In this document: positions 44,458 through 52,610 of the stretch, piece by piece
How positions within the stretch are numbered: the first letter of the stretch is position 1
Layout: every line of letters starts with the position of its first letter
NCBI GenBank assembly: GCA_038322235.1
Contig: JBBQFQ010000022.1
Location: 13,982-77,981 of the forward strand
Source of the DNA: SZAS-18 sp038322235
GTDB lineage: Bacteria > Verrucomicrobiota > Verrucomicrobiia > Chthoniobacterales > SZAS-18
Reading direction: 5' to 3'
Length of the DNA stretch: 64,000 nt
Program-made: the position numbers and the translations under genes
The notes under the pieces: model-generated
What the model was told of the DNA's origin: nothing
Database searches by the model: none
Seen by the model: the letters and a program-made list of their open reading frames with translations, nothing else

Positions 44458-46293
44458 ATGTCCGAAGCCCCCGCCTCCCGACCTGCTCCGCAGATGTCCG
44501 ATCTCGAGCGCATCCGTCACTCCTGCGCGCACGTCCTGGCCACGGCGATCGCGCGCCTCTGGCCGGACGCGCAGTTTGCGGCCGGTCCGCCCGTCGAGAC
44601 GGGTTTCTATTACGATGTGGATCTCGCCCATCGGATTTCCCCGGACGACTTCGAGCGGATCGAGGCGGAGATGAAAAAAGAGGTCAAGGCGAACCACGTC
44701 TTCCAGCGCGTGGAGATTTCGCGCGCCGAGGCCTTGGCGATGGCGGAGCGGGGCGAGCTCGCGGCGCTCGCTCCGCGCGAAAGCACGAGCCGGTTCAAGC
44801 TCGACATTCTGCACGGGATTCCGGAAGGAGAGGCGATTACGCTCTACCGGAACGGGGACTTCACGGATCTGTGCGCCGGCCCGCACGTGATGCGGACGGG
44901 AAACATCGGAGCCTTCAAGCTGACGCACGTTTCCTCGACGTACTACAAGGGCGACGAGCGGAATCCCCAGCTCCAGCGCATCTACGGCACGGCCTTCAAG
45001 AACAAGACGGAGATGGAGGCGTACTTCGCCATGCTGGAGGAGGCGAAGAAGCGCGATCACCGCAAGATCGGTCGCGAGATGGAGCTCTTCGCCTTCGACG
45101 AGGACGTGGGCCCCGGCCTGCCCCTCTGGCTTCCGAACGGTACGGTGTTGGTCGAGGAGCTCGAAAGGCTCGCAAAGGAGACGGAATTCGCCGGCGGCTA
45201 TCAGCGGGTGCGCACACCTCATCTGGCGCGGGAGAGCATGTACCTCACGAGCGGCCATCTGCCCTACTACGCCGAGTCGATGTATCCGCCGATGGAGTTC
45301 AAGGAGTCCGCCTCGGAGAATGCCCCCGTCGAGAAATACTACCTCAAGGCGATGAACTGCCCGCACCACCACAAGGTGTTCAAGGCGTTTCCCCGCAGCT
45401 ACCGCGACCTGCCGATGCGCCTGGCCGAATACGGCACGTGCTATCGCTACGAGCAATCGGGCGAGTTGTTCGGCCTGATGCGGGTGCGTTCGATGCAGAT
45501 GAACGATGCGCACATCTACTGCACCGAGGAACAGTTCGAGGCGGAGTTCAACCGGGTGAACGAGATGTACCTCCATTACTTCCAGCTCTTCGGAATCGGG
45601 AAATATCTCATGCGTTTCTCCACGCACGATCCGGCGAAGCTCGGCGAGAAATTCGTCAACGAGCCGGCGCTCTGGAAGAGGACGGAGGACATGGTCCGTA
45701 ATGTGATGATCAAGTCCGGCATCAATTACGTGGAGGTGCCGAACGAGGCGGCCTTCTACGGGCCGAAGATCGATGTGCAGGTCTGGAGCGCAATCGGCCG
45801 CGAGTTTACGATTGCCACGAATCAGGTCGACTTCGCCGTGCCGCTCCGGTTCGGCCTCGTCTACAAGACCCGGGAAAACACTGAGGCCACGCCCCTCTGC
45901 ATCCACCGCGCGCCGCTGGGCACGCACGAACGCTTCATCGGCTTTCTCATCGAGCACTACGCCGGAAACTTTCCGCTCTGGCTCGCGCCCGAGCAGGTGC
46001 GGGTGCTCCCGCTCGGCGAAGACGAACCGCTGCTGGAATACGCCCGGGCGTTGCAGACGGAACTGCGCTCGCACGGCGTCCGCGCGGAGTTCGACTCCAG
46101 TGGCGACCCGATCAAGGCGATGATCGCCAACGCTGAACAGATGAAGGTCCACACGATGCTCGTCATCGGGAAACGCGATCTCGAGGCGGGGGCGGTGAGC
46201 CTACGCGTGCACGGCAAGGGTAATCTCGGCGCGAAACCTCGCGGAGAGGTCGTCGCAGACATCCTCGCCTCGATCAAGGAGCGCCGGGCGTAG
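44458..46293 (+). CDS. thrS: Threonyl-tRNA synthetase lacking a TGS domain
   Basis: Class II synthetase charging tRNA-Thr, 611 residues from ATG 44458. It begins at once with the editing domain (RIRHSCAHVLATAI, with His21 and His25, and DLCAGPHV). The usual N-terminal TGS domain of about 60 residues is missing. The catalytic core has MNCPHHHKVF (zinc Cys) and TCYRYEQSGELFGLMRVRSM, where most bacterial enzymes show RGFTQDDAH. Motif 3 and an anticodon domain (LAPEQVRVLPLG) complete it. Expression appears controlled by the leader and attenuator upstream. Confidence 0.96.
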   Translation: MSEAPASRPAPQMSDLERIRHSCAHVLATAIARLWPDAQFAAGPPVETGFYYDVDLAHRISPDDFERIEAEMKKEVKANHVFQRVEISRAEALAMAERGELAALAPRESTSRFKLDILHGIPEGEAITLYRNGDFTDLCAGPHVMRTGNIGAFKLTHVSSTYYKGDERNPQLQRIYGTAFKNKTEMEAYFAMLEEAKKRDHRKIGREMELFAFDEDVGPGLPLWLPNGTVLVEELERLAKETEFAGGYQRVRTPHLARESMYLTSGHLPYYAESMYPPMEFKESASENAPVEKYYLKAMNCPHHHKVFKAFPRSYRDLPMRLAEYGTCYRYEQSGELFGLMRVRSMQMNDAHIYCTEEQFEAEFNRVNEMYLHYFQLFGIGKYLMRFSTHDPAKLGEKFVNEPALWKRTEDMVRNVMIKSGINYVEVPNEAAFYGPKIDVQVWSAIGREFTIATNQVDFAVPLRFGLVYKTRENTEATPLCIHRAPLGTHERFIGFLIEHYAGNFPLWLAPEQVRVLPLGEDEPLLEYARALQTELRSHGVRAEFDSSGDPIKAMIANAEQMKVHTMLVIGKRDLEAGAVSLRVHGKGNLGAKPRGEVVADILASIKERRA

Positions 46294-46344
46294 CCCGCCC
46301 GCGCAGCGCGGGGGCTCCCGTCCGGAGTGCCCGCGCCGGTCGGG

Positions 46345-47313
46345 TCAGCTGACCGCTTTCCAACCGTACCCGCGATAGTCGGCGGCGAACGTTCCGTCCG
46401 GCTGAAGGTCGACGACGGTGAATCCTTCGGGACAGCCCTTCTGCGCGCCGCGCCACCAGTCGCCGCAGATCGCACCGCCATTCACAAAGGAGAGGTCGTC
46501 GACCCGCAGACGCTCGAAATGATGAAGGTGGCCACCCAGCAGGAGGCGCACGTTTGCCTGGCTCTGGGATATCACTTCGAGGAGGGCCGCGGTGTTGGTG
46601 GCGACGACGGAAGCGGGAATCTCGAGTTTTTTTCCGGCCAGTTTCGCGAGCCCGGCAAAGGTCGGCAGGACGGAGACGCTCGGGATGTGACCACAGAGGA
46701 CGGTCGGGCGCCCGTTCGTCGTGGCGAGATCGGCGCGGATGAAATCGAGCTGCTCCGCCGGATATTCTCCCAAGTAGCTGCCGTCAGCGTGGGCCACGAC
46801 ATCATCGAGGATCACGAAATGCCAACCGCCCGCGTCAAAGGAGCGGTACGTTCTTGCGAGCTCGAGTCGTGCCCGAAAAAGACCTTTCCCGAAGCGCGGA
46901 TCGTCGCGCTTCACCCCTGGATTCTTGACGCCCGCAAAATCATGATTGCCGAAGGTGTAATGAACTGGGAGCGACGTGTGTCGCTTCCAGATCGCGAGGA
47001 AATGGTCGAGCAGCCGCCCCGCGGGATCGAGGTCGAGATCGGGTGACTCGTGCGTCAGGTCCCCACCCATCAGGACGAACGCTGGCCGCGGCGTCAGCGC
47101 TTCGATCGCCTCGAGGCATTTCCCGAGGCCGGCCGCGGAACCTTTCGCGTCGCCGACCATGAGATGGGCGTCGGACGCGAAGACGAAGCGAAAAGATCGC
47201 GGCGCCGGATCCGCCGCGGCTAGGCGGCGGGCGCCGAGCGCGAGCCCGACGGTCGCAAGGCCGAGCTGGCGAAGAAAGTCGCGCCGGTTGGGACGATGCC
47301 GGAAATGGTCCAT
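46345..47313 (-). CDS. Tat-exported calcineurin-like phosphoesterase
   Basis: A metallophosphoesterase of 322 residues. From ATG 47313 the N-terminus has the twin-arginine signal NRRDFLRQLGLATVGLALGA. Metal-binding motifs are FASDAHL, GGDLTH, GNHDFAG and LGGHLHHFE, so the DxH, GDxx, GNHD and GHxH sets are complete. It is probably periplasmic. The substrate (nucleotide, sugar or lipid phosphate) is unknown. Convergent with thrS and divergent from the radical SAM gene. Confidence 0.92.
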   Translation of the reverse strand: MDHFRHRPNRRDFLRQLGLATVGLALGARRLAAADPAPRSFRFVFASDAHLMVGDAKGSAAGLGKCLEAIEALTPRPAFVLMGGDLTHESPDLDLDPAGRLLDHFLAIWKRHTSLPVHYTFGNHDFAGVKNPGVKRDDPRFGKGLFRARLELARTYRSFDAGGWHFVILDDVVAHADGSYLGEYPAEQLDFIRADLATTNGRPTVLCGHIPSVSVLPTFAGLAKLAGKKLEIPASVVATNTAALLEVISQSQANVRLLLGGHLHHFERLRVDDLSFVNGGAICGDWWRGAQKGCPEGFTVVDLQPDGTFAADYRGYGWKAVS

Positions 47314-47413
47314 CGGTCGATCCTCCGACAAACCCTGCGGACAGGCCAGCCCGGATGCGCGGTGCTTTGCGCCTCGCGCCCCGGGCCGAATGCGCTTGAG
47401 TAGAGTCCGACTC

Positions 47414-48523
47414 ATGTTCCGTCTTGCCGACGTCCGTCGCGTGCATCTCGAGGTCACCTCGGGCTGCAATGCGCGTTGCCCGATGTGCCCGCGGAATCTG
47501 CACGGCGGGGCCGTGAATCCGGCGCTGGTCGTGGCGCAGCTTCGCCTGGGGGACATCGAGACCATCTTCCCGCCGGAATTCCTCGGTCAGCTCACGGACG
47601 TGCGCTTCTGCGGGAACTACGGGGACCCGATCGTCGCGGCGGACCTGCTCCCGATCTGTGCGTACCTCAAGGCGGGGAATCCGCGTCTGCGGCTGACCCT
47701 GCATTCGAACGGCGGGGCGCGGGACGAGGCGTGGTGGACGGACCTCGCGCGCGTGACGGACTGCGTTCGCTTCGGCATCGATGGCCTGGCCGACACGAAT
47801 CACCTCTACCGGCGCGGGGTGGAATGGGAGCGCGTCGTGCGCGCCGTGCGCGCGTTCATCACGGCGGGCGGCCGGGCGAAGTGGGATTTCCTCGTGTTCC
47901 GGCACAACGAGCATCAGGTCGGCCTGGCCCGGCGCCTCGCGGCCGAGCTCGGGTTCGCGCGCTTCACTGCGAAACGCACGCGGCGGTTCTTGCGGGAAGG
48001 TCGCGCGCAGGAACGCTTCGAGGTGCGATCCACGGCTGGCGGGCTCGAATATTTTCTCGAGCCACCGTCCGAGGCGGCGTTGCGCAACGATGCAGTGGCG
48101 ACGGCCGCGGAATCGTGGAACACGCCGGGAGACTACGCTGGTTACCTCGCGGAGACGCCCATCTGCTGCAAGGCCGCCGCGCAGCGGGAGATCTACGTGA
48201 GCGCCGACGGACTGGTGTTTCCGTGCTGCTTCCTCGCGCAGATTTACCCGCCATCGCCTTCCGGCGAATCGGAGCAGGTCGCGAAGCTGCTCTCGTCGAT
48301 TCCCGAGGGTCGGGCGTCGATCGACGCCCGGCACCACCCGCTGGCGGAAATCCTGGCGGGTCCGTTTTTCCGTGCGGTGGCGGATCGCTGGGCGCCTGGC
48401 GGGCCGGAGAGACTGCGGACGTGCGCCCGTCAGTGCGGGAAGCTTGATTTTTTCGGGGCCCAGTTTGCCGTTAGCGAGCCCGTGGGTCGCACCGCTGCGC
48501 CCGGGTGGATGCTGCCCGTCTGA
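47414..48523 (+). CDS. Radical SAM protein with SPASM-like C-terminus
   Basis: A 369-residue radical SAM enzyme. SAM-cluster ligands are in CNARCPMC (Cys18, Cys22, Cys25). The barrel has CGNYGDP and VRFGIDGLAD. The C-terminal region has more Cys (PICCKAAAQ, GLVFPCCF and CARQCG), as in SPASM/twitch domains that bind extra clusters. Such enzymes modify peptides or cofactors; the substrate is not readable and no precursor peptide gene is beside it. ATG 47414 lies 100 bases from the divergent phosphoesterase gene. Confidence 0.88.
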   Translation: MFRLADVRRVHLEVTSGCNARCPMCPRNLHGGAVNPALVVAQLRLGDIETIFPPEFLGQLTDVRFCGNYGDPIVAADLLPICAYLKAGNPRLRLTLHSNGGARDEAWWTDLARVTDCVRFGIDGLADTNHLYRRGVEWERVVRAVRAFITAGGRAKWDFLVFRHNEHQVGLARRLAAELGFARFTAKRTRRFLREGRAQERFEVRSTAGGLEYFLEPPSEAALRNDAVATAAESWNTPGDYAGYLAETPICCKAAAQREIYVSADGLVFPCCFLAQIYPPSPSGESEQVAKLLSSIPEGRASIDARHHPLAEILAGPFFRAVADRWAPGGPERLRTCARQCGKLDFFGAQFAVSEPVGRTAAPGWMLPV

Positions 48524-48550
48524 CGAACAGCGGCGATCGCCTCGGGCCCC

Positions 48551-49051
48551 CTACTTCTTCTCCGGATACACGGCCACAGCTTCCACTTCGATGAGCCAGT
48601 CGGGATTCACGAGGCTCTGGACGCCGACGGTCGAGCGCGCGGTCTTGCCGGGGTTTTTCTCGTTCGCGAAGAACTCGCCGTAGGCCTTGAACCAACCTGG
48701 GAAGTCACACTTTCCTCCCTTGGCGGCGTCGGGCACGACGTAAACGCGGAGATACACGACGTCCTTGAGCGTGAGGCCCTGATCCGCGAGGACCTTCTCG
48801 ATATTCTTCAAGCAACTCACCCCCTGCGCGTAGGTGTCGCCGACGCGGTCATAGACGGTGGCACCTTCCTTCGCGAGGGTCGTCGGCACCGTCCCGCTCG
48901 TCCAGAAATAGGCGCGTCCGGCCGGGACCGCGACGCCCGCGGCGATCGGGGATTTCGCGTCACCCGGGAAGATCAGTTGGGCGGGAGGCTCGGCGTGCAT
49001 GACGGCCACCAGAGCGAGAAACGCGAGGGGAGCGAGGAGGGATTTGGGCAT
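48551..49051 (-). CDS. Exported RidA-family protein
   Basis: A 166-residue RidA/YjgF-type protein with a signal peptide (SLLAPLAFLALVAVMHA), so probably periplasmic, whereas RidA enzymes are normally cytoplasmic and about 125 residues. It keeps the conserved Arg (ARSTVGVQSL) and the IEVEAVAV strand of the active site. It may deaminate reactive enamines or imines, or have lost that role; the sequence does not settle it. Confidence 0.85.
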   Translation of the reverse strand: MPKSLLAPLAFLALVAVMHAEPPAQLIFPGDAKSPIAAGVAVPAGRAYFWTSGTVPTTLAKEGATVYDRVGDTYAQGVSCLKNIEKVLADQGLTLKDVVYLRVYVVPDAAKGGKCDFPGWFKAYGEFFANEKNPGKTARSTVGVQSLVNPDWLIEVEAVAVYPEKK

Positions 49052-49169
49052 GAGCAGGGGAGGGGAAGCAAGCGCGGTCCGGTCGGGGGCGATGGTGCAA
49101 TCCCGTCCAGGGGATGGCCAGCGAAACCTTCGCGGCGGACGAAGAACCCCCCGCGACGCGGAGGAAAAG

Positions 49170-49244
49170 TGGCGACCCCAACGGGAATCGAACCCGTGCT
49201 GTAGCCTTGAGAGGGCTATGACCTAACCGCTAGTCGATGGGGCC
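49170..49244 (-). tRNA. tRNA-Glu (CTC anticodon)
   Basis: Cloverleaf with acceptor stem GGCCCCA/TGGGGTC (one G-T pair), discriminator G, encoded CCA, T-arm GGGTTCGATTCCC and anticodon stem TAGCC/GGCTA around loop CTCTCAA, giving anticodon CUC. 75 bases. Confidence 0.94.
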
Positions 49245-49307
49245 GAAAAGCGAAGGTGAGAAGATGCCTCGACTTCCGCGGTGTGCAACGGGATTTGTCC
49301 AGCCTGC

Positions 49308-50186
49308 ATGAGTCCTCCCCGCATCAGCTTCGGCATCCCGGCGTACAGTCGCCCCGCCCTGCTCAAGGAGGCGATCGCCAGCATCCGCGCGCAGACGCTT
49401 CCCCTCGAGTGGGAGATAGTGGTCTGCGATGATCTCGGCCTGCCCGGCACAGCCGAGGTCGTGCTCGGGTTCGACGATCCGCGCATCACCCTGCACGTCC
49501 ATCCGCAGCGGGTCGGCGCGGTGGGGAATTGGAACGCCTGTCTGGCCGTGGCGCGTGGCGACTGGGTGATGGTGCTGCACGAGGATGATGCGCTCTTTCC
49601 CGAGTATCTGCGGCTCGTCGCGCCGCTTCTCGCGGGCGACGCCGTGGCGGTCTGCACGAAGACGCTCACCGGCGGGGCGTTGCCTCCCGCGCCCGCGGTG
49701 CCCGCCCGGCCGGAGAATCGGATCTATCCGCCGGCGTGGTTCGTCAAGAGCTCCATGACGCCCTTTCCCGGGGTCTTGATGCGCCGGGAGGTGGCCATGC
49801 GACTGGGTGGGTTTGATGCCGCCTGGGGCCCGCTCGCCGACTACGAATTTTGGTATCGGCTCGCCTGCGCCGGGCCCGTGCGCGTGGTGGATGCCGTAGG
49901 CGCTTTTTACCGTCAAAGTCCCGAGCAGTGGACCGCCAACGCGTGGGAGGAAATGCTCCAGAAAGTGCACCTGCTCCGGCTCCGGATCGCTCGCACGCAC
50001 CTCCCGTCGCGTCCGCTGGGAAAATGGTTTGCCCGCTTCTTCAGCACCCGGAACGCCCGCGCCTACCAAACGCGGTTTGGCGGTTCGGCGCGCGTGCTCC
50101 GCCGGATGCGGCGGCTCGAACGCATTCCCCTTCGGTTCTTGCCCAGCGGATGGGTGTGGCGTTTTCTGCGCGCGTATGCCGGCTGA
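49308..50186 (+). CDS. Family 2 glycosyltransferase
   Basis: A 292-residue GT-A-fold transferase. ISFGIPAYSRPALLKEAIASI opens the nucleotide-sugar domain; VVCDDLG and LHEDDALF hold the metal-binding acids; DYEFWYRL is the expected acceptor-side ED/E motif. No membrane helix. Its last 11 bases overlap the next glycosyltransferase gene, so they are probably translationally coupled and build the same surface glycan. Confidence 0.9.
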   Translation: MSPPRISFGIPAYSRPALLKEAIASIRAQTLPLEWEIVVCDDLGLPGTAEVVLGFDDPRITLHVHPQRVGAVGNWNACLAVARGDWVMVLHEDDALFPEYLRLVAPLLAGDAVAVCTKTLTGGALPPAPAVPARPENRIYPPAWFVKSSMTPFPGVLMRREVAMRLGGFDAAWGPLADYEFWYRLACAGPVRVVDAVGAFYRQSPEQWTANAWEEMLQKVHLLRLRIARTHLPSRPLGKWFARFFSTRNARAYQTRFGGSARVLRRMRRLERIPLRFLPSGWVWRFLRAYAG

Positions 50187-51117
50187 TCCGCCCTGTCTCG
50201 TGACCGTCGCGATCCCGACGTATAATCGGGCTCCGATCCTGCGGCAGACGCTCGCCACGCTTGCCGGGCAGACGTTGCCGGCTGACCGATGGGAACTCCT
50301 CGTCATCGACAATCGCTCGACCGACGACACCGCGGCCGTGGTCGCGGCCTTCGGCGGCGCTTCGCCCGCGCCGCGCTACGTGCTGGAATCCGAGCAGGGG
50401 CTGAACCACGCCCGGAACCGCGCTATCGCGGAGGCGAGGGGACAAGTGATCGTTTTCGGCGATGACGACATCCTCGTGCGGCCCGACTGGGTCGAGCGCA
50501 TGAGTGCGCCGTTGCTCGCCGATGAGGCAGGCCGCATCGGCGCGCTAGGCGGCGAAGTCATCCCGATTTTTCCGGATGGCGTTCCAGACTACGTGAAGAT
50601 CTGGCACCGCCCGCTCCGCTTCCGTCCTGACCTCGGGCCGGCGGGCGCGCGCGCCATGCCGATGGGTGCGAACGTCGCTTTTCCCCGCGACGTCTTTGCG
50701 CGGCACGGAATGTTTCGCGCCGACCTGGATCGCAAGGGTGGTTCGTTGCTGTCGGGCGGTGACAGCGAGATGATCCAGCGCCTCCGACACGCCGGCCTTG
50801 AGATCTGGTTTTGTCCTGAGGCCGAGGTGCAGCACCAGATGCCCGCGTCACGCATGGCATTCCGGTACGTGGCCCGCCACGCGTTCGACAACGGCCGGTC
50901 GGCGGTCCTGGAGCGCGGCCGGAATTCGCCGGGTTTCCTGATCGGCCGCTTCTTCGCCAATCTCCTGAAGCTCCTGGCGCAGGTGCTCCTCGTGCCGCTG
51001 AGCGCGATCACTCTTCAATTCACCGCGATGCGGCGCGCCGTCGTCCGCGGTGTCCGCGCCGCTGGCTATTTGTACGAAATTCTCCGCATCGCGTCGGGCC
51101 GATCGACCGCGGCCTAG
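50176..51117 (+). CDS. Family 2 glycosyltransferase
   Basis: A 313-residue transferase overlapping the previous gene by 11 bases. The N-terminus has VTVAIPTYNRAPILRQTL, then VIDNRSTDDT and FGDDDILV with the DxD acids, and a GGDSEM motif. A hydrophobic C-terminal stretch (LLKLLAQVLLVPLSAITL) may anchor it to the membrane. The pair has no other polysaccharide genes adjacent apart from the loosely placed sulfotransferase at 54102-54689. Confidence 0.9.
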   Translation: MPADPPCLVTVAIPTYNRAPILRQTLATLAGQTLPADRWELLVIDNRSTDDTAAVVAAFGGASPAPRYVLESEQGLNHARNRAIAEARGQVIVFGDDDILVRPDWVERMSAPLLADEAGRIGALGGEVIPIFPDGVPDYVKIWHRPLRFRPDLGPAGARAMPMGANVAFPRDVFARHGMFRADLDRKGGSLLSGGDSEMIQRLRHAGLEIWFCPEAEVQHQMPASRMAFRYVARHAFDNGRSAVLERGRNSPGFLIGRFFANLLKLLAQVLLVPLSAITLQFTAMRRAVVRGVRAAGYLYEILRIASGRSTAA

Positions 51118-51176
51118 ATTGCGTTTATCCCCTTTCCTCCCGGTCACCTCATCCCAAAGTTCCGTCCACGCTCGCC

Positions 51177-52157
51177 ATGTCTGAACGCCTCCGTATCTGG
51201 TGCAATACCGCCTTCAACGAAGCCGCCATGCAGGTTCTCCGCGACGGGACTGCGCGCCACGAGTTGCTCGTCGCGCAGAACCTCGCTTCGTCGGTCCTCC
51301 GCTCGAGTCCGTCGGATGAGCACTTCGCGACCGCGGAGATCGCCTTCGGACAGCCGGATCCGGCCGCGATTCTCGGCGCATCCCCAAAGCTGCGCTGGGC
51401 CCACCTGACCACGGCGGGATACACGCGCTACGATAACGATGCCTTCCGGACCGGGATCACCGCGCGGGGCATTCCGCTCACGACCAGTTCCCACGTTTTC
51501 AATGAGCCGTGCGCGCAACATCTCGCGGCCATGATCTTCGCCCTGGCCCGCCAGCTCCCGCAGTCGCTGGATAGTCAGCGGACCGACCGCGCGTGGCCGT
51601 ACCATGAACGCCGGCTTGTTTCCCGACTGCTCGGCGGAGAGACGGCGCTGCTCTACGGCTTCGGGGCGATCGCGGAGTGCTTGATCAAGATTCTCGCCCC
51701 GCTCCAGATGCGTTTGATTGGCGTTCGGCGCACCATCCGGGGTGACGAGCCGGTCGAAATGGTTCGCGAGGCGGACGCGGATCAGCGCCTCGGGGAAGCG
51801 GACCACGTGATCAACATTTTGCCGGAGAGCCCGGCCACCCTTGGATATTTCGGGGCGGACCGCTTCGCGTGCATGAAGCGCGGCGCGCGGTTTTACAACA
51901 TCGGACGCGGCCCCACCGTGGTCCAGCCGGCGCTCATCGCCGCCCTCCAAAGCGGCGCGCTGGACGCCGCGTATCTGGACGTGACGGATCCGGAACCCCT
52001 TCCGCCGGATCATGCGCTCTGGTCGGCGCGGAACTGCTTCATCTGTCCGCACACCGGCGGCGGACATTCGATCGAGCACGTCCGCCTCGTCCGACATTTC
52101 CTCGCAAATCTCGCCGCGTTTGAGTCGGGAGCGAAACTGGTCGACCGCGTGATGTGA
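51177..52157 (+). CDS. D-isomer-specific 2-hydroxyacid dehydrogenase
   Basis: NAD(P)-dependent oxidoreductase of 326 residues. The Rossmann motif is GFGAIAE rather than the standard GxGxxG, with E in place of the third Gly. Catalytic residues are visible as Arg in NIGRGPTV, the acid in DPEPLP and His in CPHTGG. It could act on glyoxylate, hydroxypyruvate or a related acid. 60 bases after the glycosyltransferases. Confidence 0.88.
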   Translation: MSERLRIWCNTAFNEAAMQVLRDGTARHELLVAQNLASSVLRSSPSDEHFATAEIAFGQPDPAAILGASPKLRWAHLTTAGYTRYDNDAFRTGITARGIPLTTSSHVFNEPCAQHLAAMIFALARQLPQSLDSQRTDRAWPYHERRLVSRLLGGETALLYGFGAIAECLIKILAPLQMRLIGVRRTIRGDEPVEMVREADADQRLGEADHVINILPESPATLGYFGADRFACMKRGARFYNIGRGPTVVQPALIAALQSGALDAAYLDVTDPEPLPPDHALWSARNCFICPHTGGGHSIEHVRLVRHFLANLAAFESGAKLVDRVM

Positions 52158-52178
52158 AGCGATCCGACTGCCCCGAAG

Positions 52179-52496
52179 TCAGACGGCATCCATCGGCCTG
52201 CCGCATTTCCAGCACTCGGTGAAGCTGCCGGGGATGATCTCCCCGCATCCCAGGCATTTCCAATCGGGGAAGGTCTCCGTCGGTTCGGCGCGAAATGCCT
52301 TGATGAGCCCGAGGGCCCGCTCCTCGCTGGCGTCGTCGAGTACCCAGACTTCCGGCATGACTTCGAGCACCGGGATTTCCCCGGCGAGGCTCGAGGAGCG
52401 CAGATTGCGCATGTCGGTGGGGATGCCCTCGGCTTCGAGCATCGACTGCATCAGCCCGGCGTCGACGAAGTCCAGACTCGTGAAGACGAGTTTCAT
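52179..52496 (-). CDS. DUF2007-type protein with zinc ribbon
   Basis: A 105-residue protein. The first 70 residues fit DUF2007 (LVFTSLDFVDAGLMQSMLEAEGI, then VWVLDDASEERAL), a small PII-like alpha/beta fold. The C-terminus has two CxxC pairs (CLGCGEII and CWKCGRP) that should bind zinc. Function unknown; it may bind a small molecule or RNA. Confidence 0.82.
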   Translation of the reverse strand: MKLVFTSLDFVDAGLMQSMLEAEGIPTDMRNLRSSSLAGEIPVLEVMPEVWVLDDASEERALGLIKAFRAEPTETFPDWKCLGCGEIIPGSFTECWKCGRPMDAV

Positions 52497-52610
52497 GCCG
52501 CAAGTCTCCCGTTTGGGAACGGCGGCACAAGCGCAATCGGTGTCGACCGCGGCATCCCCGGCATGCCCGCGATGGACGCCACGCCTGCCCCACGCGACGA
52601 TGGCGCGGAC

